DNA from: Pseudomonadota bacterium
Lineage (GTDB): Bacteria > Pseudomonadota > Alphaproteobacteria > Acetobacterales > Acetobacteraceae
Length of the DNA: 35,693 nt
Assembly: GCA_021801255.1 (NCBI GenBank)
Contig: JAJYYH010000040.1
Coordinates: 1-35,693 of the forward strand
Reading direction: 5' to 3'
Part shown: one piece after another, positions 9,590-17,616 of the stretch
How the letters are laid out: each line of letters begins with the position of its first letter
Position numbering within the stretch: position 1 is the first letter of the stretch
Translations under genes and position numbers: made by a program
The notes under the pieces: generated by a model
The model's input: only the letters and a program-made list of their open reading frames with translations
Database searches by the model: none
What the model was told of the DNA's origin: nothing

Positions 9590-11916
9590 CTACTCGCTCT
9601 CGGGGTGTGCGGGGCGTGGTGGCAGGGCTTCTGTCCCGATGACCTCGCGCGCGCGCAGCAATGCGAGGTGGGCGTCATCGATACCGAGTTTTTCGCGGAG
9701 CACGGCTTCGGTATCGGCGCCCAACGTCGGCGCCGGTTGCCGCACGGGCAACGGGGCGCCGTGTTCGCGGATCGGCAGCGAGGCTTGGGGAAAACGTCCG
9801 ATCCATGCCCGCTCGACCCATTGCCAGAAGCCGCGTGTGACGAGATGGGGATCGGTGAAGAGATCGAAAGGCGCGCGCGCAACGCCGGCGGCAACGCCCG
9901 CGTGCTGCAACTCAGCCATGGCGGCATCGGCGTCGCGTCGCGCCGTCCAGGCGCTGATCGCGGCTTCAAGTTCTGCCGCGCGCGCGCGTCGCGCCGACAA
10001 CGCCAGCGCGGCAAGATCTGGGCGGCCGATCACCTTGGCGCAGGCCCGCCACATCGCGTTATCGACGATACTGAGCGCAAGCCATGCATCGTTCCCAGCG
10101 CAGCGAAACAGGCCATGCGGCGCCTGCACGGGATGCCGGTGGCCACGCGCGGCAGTTCTACTCCCCGGCTCGCGCCCATGAGCCAGGGCGCGAGATGTGG
10201 CAGCAAACATTCCACCTGGGCAAGATCGATCCATTGCCCCTCGCCGGTTGCAGCGCGATGGCGGAGCGCTACCAGCACGGCGCTCGCGCCGTTGAGACCG
10301 CCGATGGCGTCGCCATAGGCGATATGGCTCATCGTCGGTGAGGCATCGGCCGCGGGAAGGAGTGTTGGCAAGCCCGAAGCCTGTTCCAGCGTGGACCCAT
10401 AGGCGCGTAGATCGCGCCGGTCGCTGTCGGCGCCGAACGCGCACATCGAGAGCATCACCAGCGAGGGATTGACGGCGCGCAGCGCCGCATAGTCGAGCCC
10501 GAGTTTCGGCAGCACATCGGCGGCGTAATTTTCGATGACCACATCGGCTTTGGCGACTAGGCGCTTGATGAGCGCCACGCCCTCGGCGGTGGTGAGATCG
10601 AGGGTGATGCCGCGCTTGTTACGGTTAAGAGCATTGAAGCGCCCCGTTTTTTCGTGGCGCCGCTCGGCAAAGACAGCGGGGCGATGATCGACGCCGCGCC
10701 ACCAGTCGGGGTAGCGGCAGGCCTCGACCTTGATCACCTCAGCTCCGAGATCGGCCAGCATGCGGCTGGCGAGCGGCCCCGCCCAGCCCATCGAGAGATC
10801 GATGATGGTCATATTCGCCAGTGGCGCCGCCGGATGCGCGGCGGTTGTCGTCGCCATGCCGGGGCGCAGCGTTGCGGGTTCGATCCCGCTCACGCGACCG
10901 CCGCGGCGTGGCGGCGTCGCACAAAGCCGGAGTGGCGAGCCTGGGCCAAGAAAATACGTGCCGTCAGCATCATGGATCGGCACGATCGCACCGCGCGCGG
11001 CAAGCGCGGGATCGGCCAGGAGCCCCTCCAACGTCGGCACCGCAACGATGGGCAATCGCTGTGCTCGGCCTTCGGCACACCAATAAGCGGCGGGCTTTTC
11101 GGCAAGCTTGGGCACGAAGCACGCCTCCAGCCGCGCCGCCTGCGCCAAGCGCTCAGCGCCGGTGGCGAGGGCGGGATCGTTCGCGAGATCATCGAGCCCG
11201 AGCAGCCGGCAGAACGCGGCCCACTGCACCGGCGTCACTAACGTCACACCAATCCAGCCATCGGCGGCACGATAGATGCCGAGCGGATAGGTCGGGGTGA
11301 AACGATTACGCCCGATGCGCGGCTGCCGCACCCCCTGCATCCAGGAATCCGCGGTCTGCAATTCGGCAAGCGCGATCGCCGCTTCCTGAACATTGACTTC
11401 GACAATTCGTGTCTCGCCTGCCGCGCCCGCCAGCAACGCCGCGAGGGCGGCCGAAAAAGCAACGAGGCCGCCGACGATCGCGGCCTGGAAGTCCGCGATG
11501 GCGAGCGGCGGTCCCTCCACCGGGCCAGCCGGCTGAACGAGACCAGCGAGCGCACGGCAGACGAGATCGCTGCCGCGAAACTCGGCATAGGGACCGCTAC
11601 GGCCAAACCAAGTGACATCGATGAGAACCGGCGCGGGCGGCGCATGTGCGAGTGCGGCGAGTGCGGCGCGATCAAGTGCACCCGCAAAACAGAGGTCAAA
11701 GCCGCCAGGCACACCATCGGCCGCGATCACCCGTCGTTTGCCGAAATTGAGAAAAGCCTCGGCGGCTCGAGCATAATCCCCGTCCGCCACCGCGTGGTTC
11801 ACGGGTATGATCTTCGTCACCTCAGCGCCGAAATCGGCGAAGAGCCGCGCGCTATAGCCAGCGGCTGGCAGATCACCGCATTCGAGGATGCGTATTCCGG
11901 CGAGGGCTTCTGGCAC
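9590..11916 (-). pseudogene. Tandem CaiB/BaiF (class III) CoA-transferase with one frameshift
   Basis: It starts at a GTG codon (11916) behind GGGAG. Two class III CoA-transferase domains lie in one chain. Domain 1 begins with IRILECGDLPAAGYSARL; domain 2 begins near residue 370 with MTIIDLSMGWAGPLASRML. The first frame is lost just after GVELPRVATG. The family-conserved continuation HPVQAPHGLFRCAG lies in the next frame and runs to a TAG at 9590. Restoring one base near 10135 would give about 775 residues. At the place of the usual catalytic aspartate both domains show glutamate (VNVQEAAIAL and LAQVECLL), as in many relatives. The family moves CoA between carboxylic acids. As written, the product loses the end of domain 2; a sequencing error is possible. 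It heads the operon with the peptide-type ABC transporter. Confidence 0.85.
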
Positions 11917-11944
11917 CCGTTTCTCCCGACCTTATGATTTTTTC

Positions 11945-11984
11945 ACCCCTCATGGCGGCATTTTCGCATCAAAGGGGTTTTTTT
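11945..11984 (+). terminator. Hairpin followed by T7, between the divergent genes
   Basis: ACCCCT at 11945-11950 can pair with AGGGGT at 11973-11978, and a run of seven T follows at 11978-11984. This looks like a weak intrinsic terminator on the plus strand, yet no plus-strand gene lies upstream. It also falls in the predicted leader of the minus-strand CoA-transferase operon, where the same fold could act in the 5' UTR. The stem is only 6 bp with a long loop, so the call is tentative. Confidence 0.25.
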
Positions 11985-11989
11985 AAGGC

Positions 11990-12019
11990 TTGTCTCATCC
12001 ACTAGAATAAACCTAAACT
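11990..12019 (+). promoter_or_regulatory. Candidate sigma70-type promoter of the iclR gene
   Basis: TTGTCT at 11990-11995 and TAAACT at 12014-12019 are separated by 18 bp, each matching four of six consensus positions. The expected start point, near 12026, falls on the first arm of the perfect inverted repeat. Binding there would block this promoter. This is pattern matching only. Confidence 0.35.
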
Positions 12020-12032
12020 GCGCCACCGCCAA
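12004..12032 (-). promoter_or_regulatory. Candidate sigma70-type promoter of the CoA-transferase/ABC operon
   Basis: On the minus strand TTGGCG (plus 12027-12032) and TATTCT (plus 12004-12009) are 17 bp apart, each matching four of six consensus positions. The -35 hexamer lies inside the left arm of the inverted repeat at 12026-12038. A protein bound there would compete with polymerase for this promoter as well. The predicted transcript would have a leader of about 80 bases. Confidence 0.35.
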
Positions 12033-12056
12033 GCGGAATTATGTTCCGCTTGGCGG
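12026..12056. promoter_or_regulatory. Perfect 13-bp inverted repeat, probable operator of the IclR-family regulator
   Basis: CCGCCAAGCGGAA at 12026-12038 and TTCCGCTTGGCGG at 12044-12056 are exact reverse complements separated by five bases (TTATG). IclR-family regulators are known to bind palindromes and commonly repress their own gene and a divergent operon. This site lies between an iclR gene and the divergent CoA-transferase operon and overlaps predicted promoter elements of both. An ATG within the repeat is in frame with iclR but is unlikely to be its start. A terminator role is unlikely because no T tract follows on either strand. Confidence 0.65.
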
Positions 12057-12172
12057 AATGCCGGAAGACGCCCACCTCAGATCAGGGAGATTTGCGCCGC
12101 ACGGCGCATCACATGACGCCTCAGTCCTTACGCGCCACATCACCCGGGCAATCCCGCGGCAATGCCACACCG

Positions 12173-12949
12173 ATGGAAAAGCCTCATGATCGCGAATTCG
12201 TGAACGCCGTGGCGCGCGCCCTCGCCATTTTGCACAGCTTCGATGGCGCCGAGGCGGTGCTCGGCAATCACCAGATCGCCGCACGCACTGGTCTCGCGAA
12301 ATCCACCATCGCGCGTCTTACCCATACCTTGCTCCGCACCGGCCATCTCGCGCGCGTGCGCCACGGCGACGGCTATCGTCTCGGCATCGGCGCGCTGACT
12401 TTTGCCAGCACGGCGCTGCGAGGGCTGGAGCTGCGCCGGGTGATCCGTGGCTGCCTCGCCGAGGTTGCCGCCCTCGTGTCCGGCACGATCGGGCTTGCCG
12501 CGCGTGATGGGCTGGAGATGGTCTATCTCGACTATGCCAGGGCCGCGCATGTGCTCAGCCTGCACTCCACCATCGGCTCGCGCGTGCCGCTCGCTGAGAC
12601 TGCCGCCGGGCGCGCCTGGATCATCGCCCAACCGCAAGCCGCGCAAGAAAACCTGCTGGCTTCACTGACGGCGCGCGACGCCGCGGCGGGGCGCGCGCTC
12701 AGCGCCTGGCTCGACGATTATCGGGACCTCTTCGCGCGCGACGGCTACGTCATTTCGTGCGGTGCGTGGAACCCCTATATCAACGGCGTCGGCGTGCCGG
12801 TGTTTTTTCCCGCCTATGGGGCGACAATGGTGCTTGTCGCGGGCGTGCTGGCGGCGGAATACGATCGCGAACGGCTCGCCCGTGAAGTCGCGCCATTGCT
12901 GCGCGATCTTGCCACCCGGCTCGCCTGTCTTGAAGATCAAGCCAAATGA
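12173..12949 (+). CDS. IclR-family transcriptional regulator
   Basis: From the ATG at 12173 the protein has 258 residues, the usual family length. An N-terminal winged helix-turn-helix (about residues 8-65) contains NHQIAARTGLAKSTIARL. It is followed by the IclR effector domain, recognisable from LHSTIGSRVPLAETAAGRA and the C-terminal NGVGVPVFFPA. In-frame upstream starts at 12113 and 12041 exist, but they would add an unusual tail, and the latter lies inside the operator palindrome. No strong ribosome-binding site clearly decides the start. It is divergent from the CoA-transferase/ABC operon and only 24 bp before the carboxyltransferase gene. It probably controls both directions in response to a metabolite of the pathway. 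Confidence 0.88.
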   Translation: MEKPHDREFVNAVARALAILHSFDGAEAVLGNHQIAARTGLAKSTIARLTHTLLRTGHLARVRHGDGYRLGIGALTFASTALRGLELRRVIRGCLAEVAALVSGTIGLAARDGLEMVYLDYARAAHVLSLHSTIGSRVPLAETAAGRAWIIAQPQAAQENLLASLTARDAAAGRALSAWLDDYRDLFARDGYVISCGAWNPYINGVGVPVFFPAYGATMVLVAGVLAAEYDRERLAREVAPLLRDLATRLACLEDQAK

Positions 12950-12973
12950 TACGTGTAAAGCGGGAGGTCGGGC

Positions 12974-14530
12974 ATGAACTGGCAGCCGGAGCTTGATGAA
13001 TTGCGCCGGCGCGAGGCGCTGGCGCAAGCACTCGGCGGGGCGGAAAAAGTCGCGCGTCAGCACCAGGCCGGGCGGCTCGATGTGCGTGCGCGCATTTTAC
13101 ATCTCCTCGATCGCGGAAGTTTTCACGAGATCGGCGCCATCGCCGGCAAGGCGCGCTACGACGACAACAATGATCTGCTGTCCTTCATTCCCTCGAATTG
13201 CGTGATGGGCCGCGGCAGCGTCGATGGCCGGCCGGTCGTGGTGGTGGGCGATGACTTCACCGTGCGCGGCGGCTCGGCCGATGCCACCATCCGTGAAAAA
13301 CCCTTGCTTGCCGAACGTATGGCCAGCGAGTTCCGCCTGCCGATCCTGCGCATCATTGAGGGCTCGGGCGGCGGCGGCTCGGTCAAGACGATCGAAACCA
13401 CCGGGCGCGCCAACCTGCCAGGCGGCGTCGGCTCAGCGCTCGGCTTTTACTATGCTACCGCGAACATGGCGTTGGTGCCGGTGGTGGCGCTCGGACTGGG
13501 CTCGGTTGCCGGCCTTGGCGCCGCCAAGCTCGCGGCTAGTCATTATTCTGTCATGACGAAATCGTCGGCAATGTTTGTCGCCGGCCCTCCCGTGGTCGCC
13601 CGCCTTGGCCAGACCTTGGGAAAACAGGAGCTGGGCGGCTGGCAAATCCAAACCCGGAGTGGCGCCGTCGACGATGCCGTCGAGACCGAGGAAGAAGCGT
13701 TCGCGCGCGCTCGGCGCTTCCTTTCTTACCTGCCAAGTTCGGTTTTCGAAGTGCCGCTGGTGATGGCCTGCGCCGACGATCCGGCCCGCCGCGACGAGGC
13801 CTTGATGGAGGCCATCCCACGCGATCCGCGCAAAGTCTACAAAATGCGCCCGATCATCGAGACATTGGTCGATCACGGCAGTTTCTTCGAAACGGGCATG
13901 TTCTTCGGCCGTCCAATCATCACCGGACTTGCGCGCTTGCATGGCCGCCCCGTCGCCGTCATGGCAGGCGATCCCTATCATTATGGTGGGTCGTGGACCG
14001 CGGAGGCGTGCCAGAAAATCGTCCGCCTCGTCGATCTCGCCGAGGTTTTTCATTTGCCGGTCGTGCATCTTGTCGATTGCCCCGGCTTCATGATCGGGCT
14101 GGAGGCGGAAAAGACGGCGACAATCCGCCATGGCGTGCGCGCAATGGCGGCGATCAACCAATGCAGCGTGCCGTGGTGTAGCGTCATCCTGCGCAATGCC
14201 TTTGGTGTCGCCGGCGCCATCCATCAGCCGGCCGGTCGGCTCTCGCTGCGCTACGCCTGGCCCTCCGCGCGCTGGGGATCGCTCCCACTCGAAGGCGGAA
14301 TCGAGGCGGCCTACCGCGCCGAGCTTGACGCCGCGCCCGACCCCGAGGCGCGACGCGGCGAGATCGAGACGCGGCTCAACAAGCTGCGCTCGCCCTTCCG
14401 CACCGCCGAGAGTTTCTGGGTCGAGGAAATCATCGATCCGCGCGACACGCGGCGCCTGCTTTGTGAATTCGCCGATCTCGCCGGGCCGCTGCTGACGCCG
14501 GGCCCGACCCATTTCGCCATCCGCCCCTGA
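12974..14530 (+). CDS. Acyl-CoA carboxylase, carboxyltransferase subunit
   Basis: This 518-residue enzyme of the acetyl/propionyl/methylcrotonyl-CoA carboxylase beta class moves the carboxyl group from carboxybiotin to an acyl-CoA. The N-terminal crotonase-like half shows LDRGSFHEIG and EGSGGGGS. The C-terminal half shows FFETGMFFGRPIITGLARLHG, VDCPGFMIGLEAE and the glycine-alanine turn AFGVAGAIH. GGAGG stands 6 bp before the ATG. A small biotin carrier gene follows 47 bp downstream, but no intact biotin carboxylase is present; the only one, at 120-2482, is broken. The acyl-CoA substrate cannot be deduced. It is probably co-transcribed with iclR. Confidence 0.9.
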   Translation: MNWQPELDELRRREALAQALGGAEKVARQHQAGRLDVRARILHLLDRGSFHEIGAIAGKARYDDNNDLLSFIPSNCVMGRGSVDGRPVVVVGDDFTVRGGSADATIREKPLLAERMASEFRLPILRIIEGSGGGGSVKTIETTGRANLPGGVGSALGFYYATANMALVPVVALGLGSVAGLGAAKLAASHYSVMTKSSAMFVAGPPVVARLGQTLGKQELGGWQIQTRSGAVDDAVETEEEAFARARRFLSYLPSSVFEVPLVMACADDPARRDEALMEAIPRDPRKVYKMRPIIETLVDHGSFFETGMFFGRPIITGLARLHGRPVAVMAGDPYHYGGSWTAEACQKIVRLVDLAEVFHLPVVHLVDCPGFMIGLEAEKTATIRHGVRAMAAINQCSVPWCSVILRNAFGVAGAIHQPAGRLSLRYAWPSARWGSLPLEGGIEAAYRAELDAAPDPEARRGEIETRLNKLRSPFRTAESFWVEEIIDPRDTRRLLCEFADLAGPLLTPGPTHFAIRP

Positions 14531-14577
14531 ACCCGCGCCCGTTCGTCTCACCGATTTTCGCCGCAAGGATCCCGATC

Positions 14578-14826
14578 ATGCCGGCAAGCCTTCCTCCCGA
14601 TCATCTCAAAATTTTCTCGGACCTCAACGCTTCCGTCTGGCGCGTGCTGGTCGCCGAGGGACAGTTTGTCGCGGCGGGCGAGACCTTGCTGCTGCTCGAA
14701 TCGATGAAAATGGAAATCCCCGTCACCGCTCCCGAAGCCGGCACCATCGGCGCCATTCTCGTCGCCGAGGAAGCGGTGGTGAACGAGGGCGATCCTCTGG
14801 TGGTCATGCTGAAAAGCGCCGGGTGA
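14578..14826 (+). CDS. Biotin carboxyl carrier protein, single biotinyl domain
   Basis: This 82-residue protein is almost entirely one biotin/lipoyl attachment domain. It carries the biotinylation motif ESMKME at about residues 41-46, where the lysine would receive biotin from biotin-protein ligase. The flanking SVWRVLVAEGQFVAAGETLLLL and IGAILVAEEAVVNEGDPLVV are the two symmetric halves of the barrel. It lies directly behind the carboxyltransferase gene and would carry carboxybiotin to it. A stand-alone carrier of this size needs a separate biotin carboxylase encoded elsewhere. AAGGA upstream of the ATG serves as ribosome-binding site. Confidence 0.88.
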   Translation: MPASLPPDHLKIFSDLNASVWRVLVAEGQFVAAGETLLLLESMKMEIPVTAPEAGTIGAILVAEEAVVNEGDPLVVMLKSAG

Positions 14827-14937
14827 GACCGTCACAGACCCCTCGTGGCCCCCCGCGCGAGGCTTTCTTCCCTGATCGCGCCGGCTATGGCAGACTTGCC
14901 CTGGGCGTTGACTTGGGCAACCGGCGAGGGGCGGGTC

Positions 14938-15966
14938 ATGGGAAGAATGAGTTTGTGGCGGGCCGTGGGTTTTGCGAGCGCGCTGGCGCTGATCGGCGCG
15001 ATCGCCCACGCGCGCGCGGCGCACGCTGCGGACCATGTCAATTTCGGGCTCGACTGGAAGGCCGAGGCCGAATATGGCGGCTATTATCAGGCGCTGGCGA
15101 CCGGCATCTACCAACGTCACGGGCTCGATGTCGCCATCCGCCAAGGCGGGCCGCAGGTCAATCAGGCGCAATTGCTGCTGGCCGGAAAACTCGATTTCAC
15201 CATCTCGTCGAACAGTTTCATCGCGCTCAACTTCGTGCAACAGAAACTCCCCTTCCTCGCGGTTGCCGCGATGTTCCAGAAAGACCCCTCCGTCCTCATC
15301 GCCCATCCCGGCCAGGGCCATGACAGTTTTTCTCAATTGCGCGGCCAGCCGATCATGATCGGCGCCGATACGCGCGCCGGATGGTGGAATTTCCTCAAGG
15401 TGAAATTCGGCTACAGCGACAGCCAGATCCGCCCCTATACCTTCAACCTCGCGCCTTTCCTGCACGACAAATCGGCGGTTCAGGAGGGCTATCTCGGCTC
15501 CGAACCCTTCTCCATCGCAGAGGCGAGCGGGGAAAAGCCAGTGGTGCTGCTGATCGCCGATGCCGGTTTCGCGGGCTATGGCAGCCTGATCTCGACCAGC
15601 CGCAAGCTCACCGAACAAAAACCCGATCTCGTGCAGCGCTTCCTCAACGCCTCGATCGAGGGCTGGTATTCCTATCTCTACGGCAATCCAACGCCGGGCA
15701 ACGCCCTGATCCGCAAGGAAAACCCCGAGATGACGGCAGCGCTGATCGATTACGGCCGCAATGTCCTGAAGCAGCACGGCATCGTCGATCAGGGCGATAC
15801 CGAAAAACTCGGCATCGGCGCCATGAGCGCCGCGCGCTGGCTGGAATTCTACCAGAGCATGCGGCAGGCCGGGCTCTATCCCAAGGATATGGACTGGCGC
15901 GCCGCCTACACGCTGCGCTTCGTCAATCAGGGCGTCGGGCTCAACATGCGCGCGAAAACACCCTGA
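14938..15966 (+). CDS. NMT1/THI5-like ABC transporter substrate-binding protein
   Basis: From ATG 14938 (behind GAGGGGCGGG) the protein has 342 residues. It begins with a Sec signal peptide: a hydrophobic stretch, then ARAAHA with likely cleavage near residue 30. The mature start HVNFGLDWKAEAEYGGYYQAL and the QLLLAGKLDFTISS region mark the NMT1/THI5-like family. Members bind pyrimidine precursors, sulfonates, nitrate or related small molecules. An ATG at 14947 is an alternative start; upstream in-frame starts would precede the signal peptide. ATPase and permease genes follow, separated by a repeat element that begins exactly at this gene's TGA stop. The ligand is unknown; a thiamine-precursor (HMP-like) role is only one option. 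Confidence 0.87.
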   Translation: MGRMSLWRAVGFASALALIGAIAHARAAHAADHVNFGLDWKAEAEYGGYYQALATGIYQRHGLDVAIRQGGPQVNQAQLLLAGKLDFTISSNSFIALNFVQQKLPFLAVAAMFQKDPSVLIAHPGQGHDSFSQLRGQPIMIGADTRAGWWNFLKVKFGYSDSQIRPYTFNLAPFLHDKSAVQEGYLGSEPFSIAEASGEKPVVLLIADAGFAGYGSLISTSRKLTEQKPDLVQRFLNASIEGWYSYLYGNPTPGNALIRKENPEMTAALIDYGRNVLKQHGIVDQGDTEKLGIGAMSAARWLEFYQSMRQAGLYPKDMDWRAAYTLRFVNQGVGLNMRAKTP

Positions 15967-16062
15967 GAGTTTGAAAAAGCATGCCCTCTTGCTCGGAAAT
16001 CGACGAGAAAAACCCAATGTTTCCAGAGGGCGTTCTTTTTCAAGTTCGATCGATTTTCAGGC
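15964..16062 (+). repeat. Stop-codon-anchored hairpin repeat, copy A (99 bp)
   Basis: This is one of two related elements in the window. It begins with TGAGAGTTTGAAAAAG, whose first three bases are the stop codon of the binding-protein gene, and ends with GTTCGATCGATTTTCAGGC. Arms TTGAAAAAG (15971-15979) and CTTTTTCAA (16035-16043), plus GCCCTCT (15983-15989) and AGAGGGC (16025-16031), make a nearly continuous 19-bp stem. The other copy, at 28405-28500 in inverted orientation, shares all 16 left-end bases and all but one of about 26 right-end bases. It could be a small non-autonomous mobile element, a REP-like repeat or a conserved 3' UTR structure. Confidence 0.75.
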
Positions 16063-16070
16063 TCTGACCC

Positions 16071-16808
16071 TTGCTTGAACTCTTGGACGTTGGACGCCGC
16101 TTCAAAAGCGGGCTGGAGACGCTGCGCGCGGTCTCGCTCAGCATCGCCGCGGGCGATTTCGTGGCCCTGCTCGGCCCTTCGGGCTGCGGCAAATCGACGC
16201 TGCTGCGCCTGCTCGCCGGGCTCGACCAACCTGATAGCGGCACGCTCTCCTGGCACGACGCGCCGCCCCGGCCGGGAGAGATTGGCGTCGTCTTCCAGGA
16301 TGCGACCCTGCTGCCCTGGGCAAGTGCCGCCGATAACGTCTATCTGCCTTTGCGCCTGCGCGGTGTGGCGCGCGCGCATGCCCGGCCCCGCATCGAGGCA
16401 GCGTTGGCAAGGGTCGGGCTCGCGGCGTTCGCCACCGCCCGGCCGCGCCAGCTCTCGGGAGGCATGCGCATGCGGGTCGCGATCGCGCGCGCCCTCATCA
16501 CCCGGCCGAAACTGCTGCTGATGGATGAGCCTTTCGCCGCCCTCGACGAATTCACCCGCCACCAGTTGCAGACGGAATTGCTCGCGCTGTGGCAGGATAT
16601 CGGCTGCACCGTGGTCTTTGTCACCCACTCGATCTACGAGGCCGCCTTCCTCGCCCGCCGCATCGTGCTGATGACCCCGCGCCCGGGACGCATCGCCGGC
16701 GAACTCGCGGCCGATCTCGCCCCCGGCACGGCGCGGCGCTTCGATCCCGCCTATGCCGCGCTGGTCGCCGCTATCACCGCGCGCATGGCGGCGCTGCAAA
16801 CCGCATGA
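16071..16808 (+). CDS. ABC transporter ATP-binding protein (SsuB/TauB/ThiZ-like)
   Basis: This 245-residue ATPase partners the preceding binding protein and following permease. Walker A is GPSGCGKST at 35-43, the Q-loop lies in VVFQDATLLPW and the signature is LSGGMRMR. Walker B is LLLMDEPFAALDE, and the switch histidine is in FVTHSIYEA. These are typical of the nitrate/sulfonate/taurine import subclass. The start is a TTG at 16071. An in-frame TGA at 16065 rules out anything further upstream, and no Shine-Dalgarno sequence is visible. The start lies only 8 bp after repeat copy A, which separates this gene from the binding-protein gene. The stop overlaps the permease ATG. Confidence 0.9.
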   Translation: MLELLDVGRRFKSGLETLRAVSLSIAAGDFVALLGPSGCGKSTLLRLLAGLDQPDSGTLSWHDAPPRPGEIGVVFQDATLLPWASAADNVYLPLRLRGVARAHARPRIEAALARVGLAAFATARPRQLSGGMRMRVAIARALITRPKLLLMDEPFAALDEFTRHQLQTELLALWQDIGCTVVFVTHSIYEAAFLARRIVLMTPRPGRIAGELAADLAPGTARRFDPAYAALVAAITARMAALQTA

Positions 16809-17551
16809 CACGCCTCGCGCCGACACTTTTTGGCCTGCTCTTCCTGGCGCTTTGGGAAGGCCTGGTGCGTCTTCTCGACGTGCCGGCCTATCTGGTGCCC
16901 GGCCCGCTCGCGATCATCGCTGCCTTCCTCGATGATCCCTTCGGGCTGCTCGCCGCACTCGCGGCGACGCTCGCCGTCACCTTCACGGCGATGATCGCGG
17001 CGACCACGCTCGGCGTGGCCCTCGCGCTCGCCATCGCCGCGAGCCCGCTCGCCCGCGCCGCGATCCAGCCCTGGGCGGTGGCGCTGCAAGTGACACCGAT
17101 CGTCGCCATCGCCCCCTTGATCATCGTCTGGGTCGGCAATCCCTTCGCGGCGCTGGTAGTCTGCGCCACCATCGTCGCCTTCTTTCCGGTGTTTTCCAGC
17201 ACCGCCGCCGGATTGGCCGCCGTCGCGCCGGAGTTTCTCGATCTTTTCCGCCTCAATGGGGCGAGTTCGGGACAGATCCTCTGGCTGCTGCGGCTGCCCT
17301 CGGCGCTGCCTTTTTTCCTCGCCGGGCTGCGCATCTCGGGCGGGCTCTCGCTGGTCGGCGCGGTGGTGGCGGAATTCGTCGCCGGCTCCGGCGGCTTCGC
17401 GACCGGCCTCGCCTACCGCCTGATCGAGGCCGGCTACCGGCTGCAAATTCCGCGCATGTTCGCGGCCCTCGTCCTGCTCGGCATCGCCGGCGTCACCATC
17501 AACGCCACCCTCGGCTGGTTCGAGCGCTGGCTGCTCGCCCGGCGCGGGTAG
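16805..17551 (+). CDS. ABC transporter permease (SsuC/TauC/ThiX-like)
   Basis: From the ATG overlapping the ATPase stop (ATGA at 16805) the protein has 248 residues, normal for the BPD_transp_1 family. Several hydrophobic helices are separated by a cytoplasmic loop with LFRLNGASSGQILWLLRLP, the EAA-type contact for the ATPase. Then come GLRISGGLSLVGAVVAEF and a final helix before FERWLLARRG. Longer in-frame starts upstream lie inside the ATPase gene and are rejected. It completes a one-binding-protein, one-ATPase, one-permease importer. The ligand remains unknown. Confidence 0.9.
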   Translation: MTRLAPTLFGLLFLALWEGLVRLLDVPAYLVPGPLAIIAAFLDDPFGLLAALAATLAVTFTAMIAATTLGVALALAIAASPLARAAIQPWAVALQVTPIVAIAPLIIVWVGNPFAALVVCATIVAFFPVFSSTAAGLAAVAPEFLDLFRLNGASSGQILWLLRLPSALPFFLAGLRISGGLSLVGAVVAEFVAGSGGFATGLAYRLIEAGYRLQIPRMFAALVLLGIAGVTINATLGWFERWLLARRG

Positions 17552-17616
17552 AAAGCGGGCCTGGTCGGCGCGCCGGACAAATCCCTCCCAACGGGCGCAA
17601 AGCATGGCCGTCGGGG

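Noticed and set aside
9589-10014. Longer N terminus for the DppD-like ATPase
   Set aside because: The extension overlaps the CoA-transferase coding region in another frame and has no family similarity; the ATG at 9588 directly follows the upstream stop.
12041-12172. Upstream starts (12041, 12113) for the IclR regulator
   Set aside because: They would add 20 to 44 residues outside the family length, and the first lies inside the operator palindrome.
14548-16017. Open frame of 489 codons on the minus strand
   Set aside because: Antisense to the biotin carrier and binding-protein genes; its sequence looks like a reverse-complement shadow.
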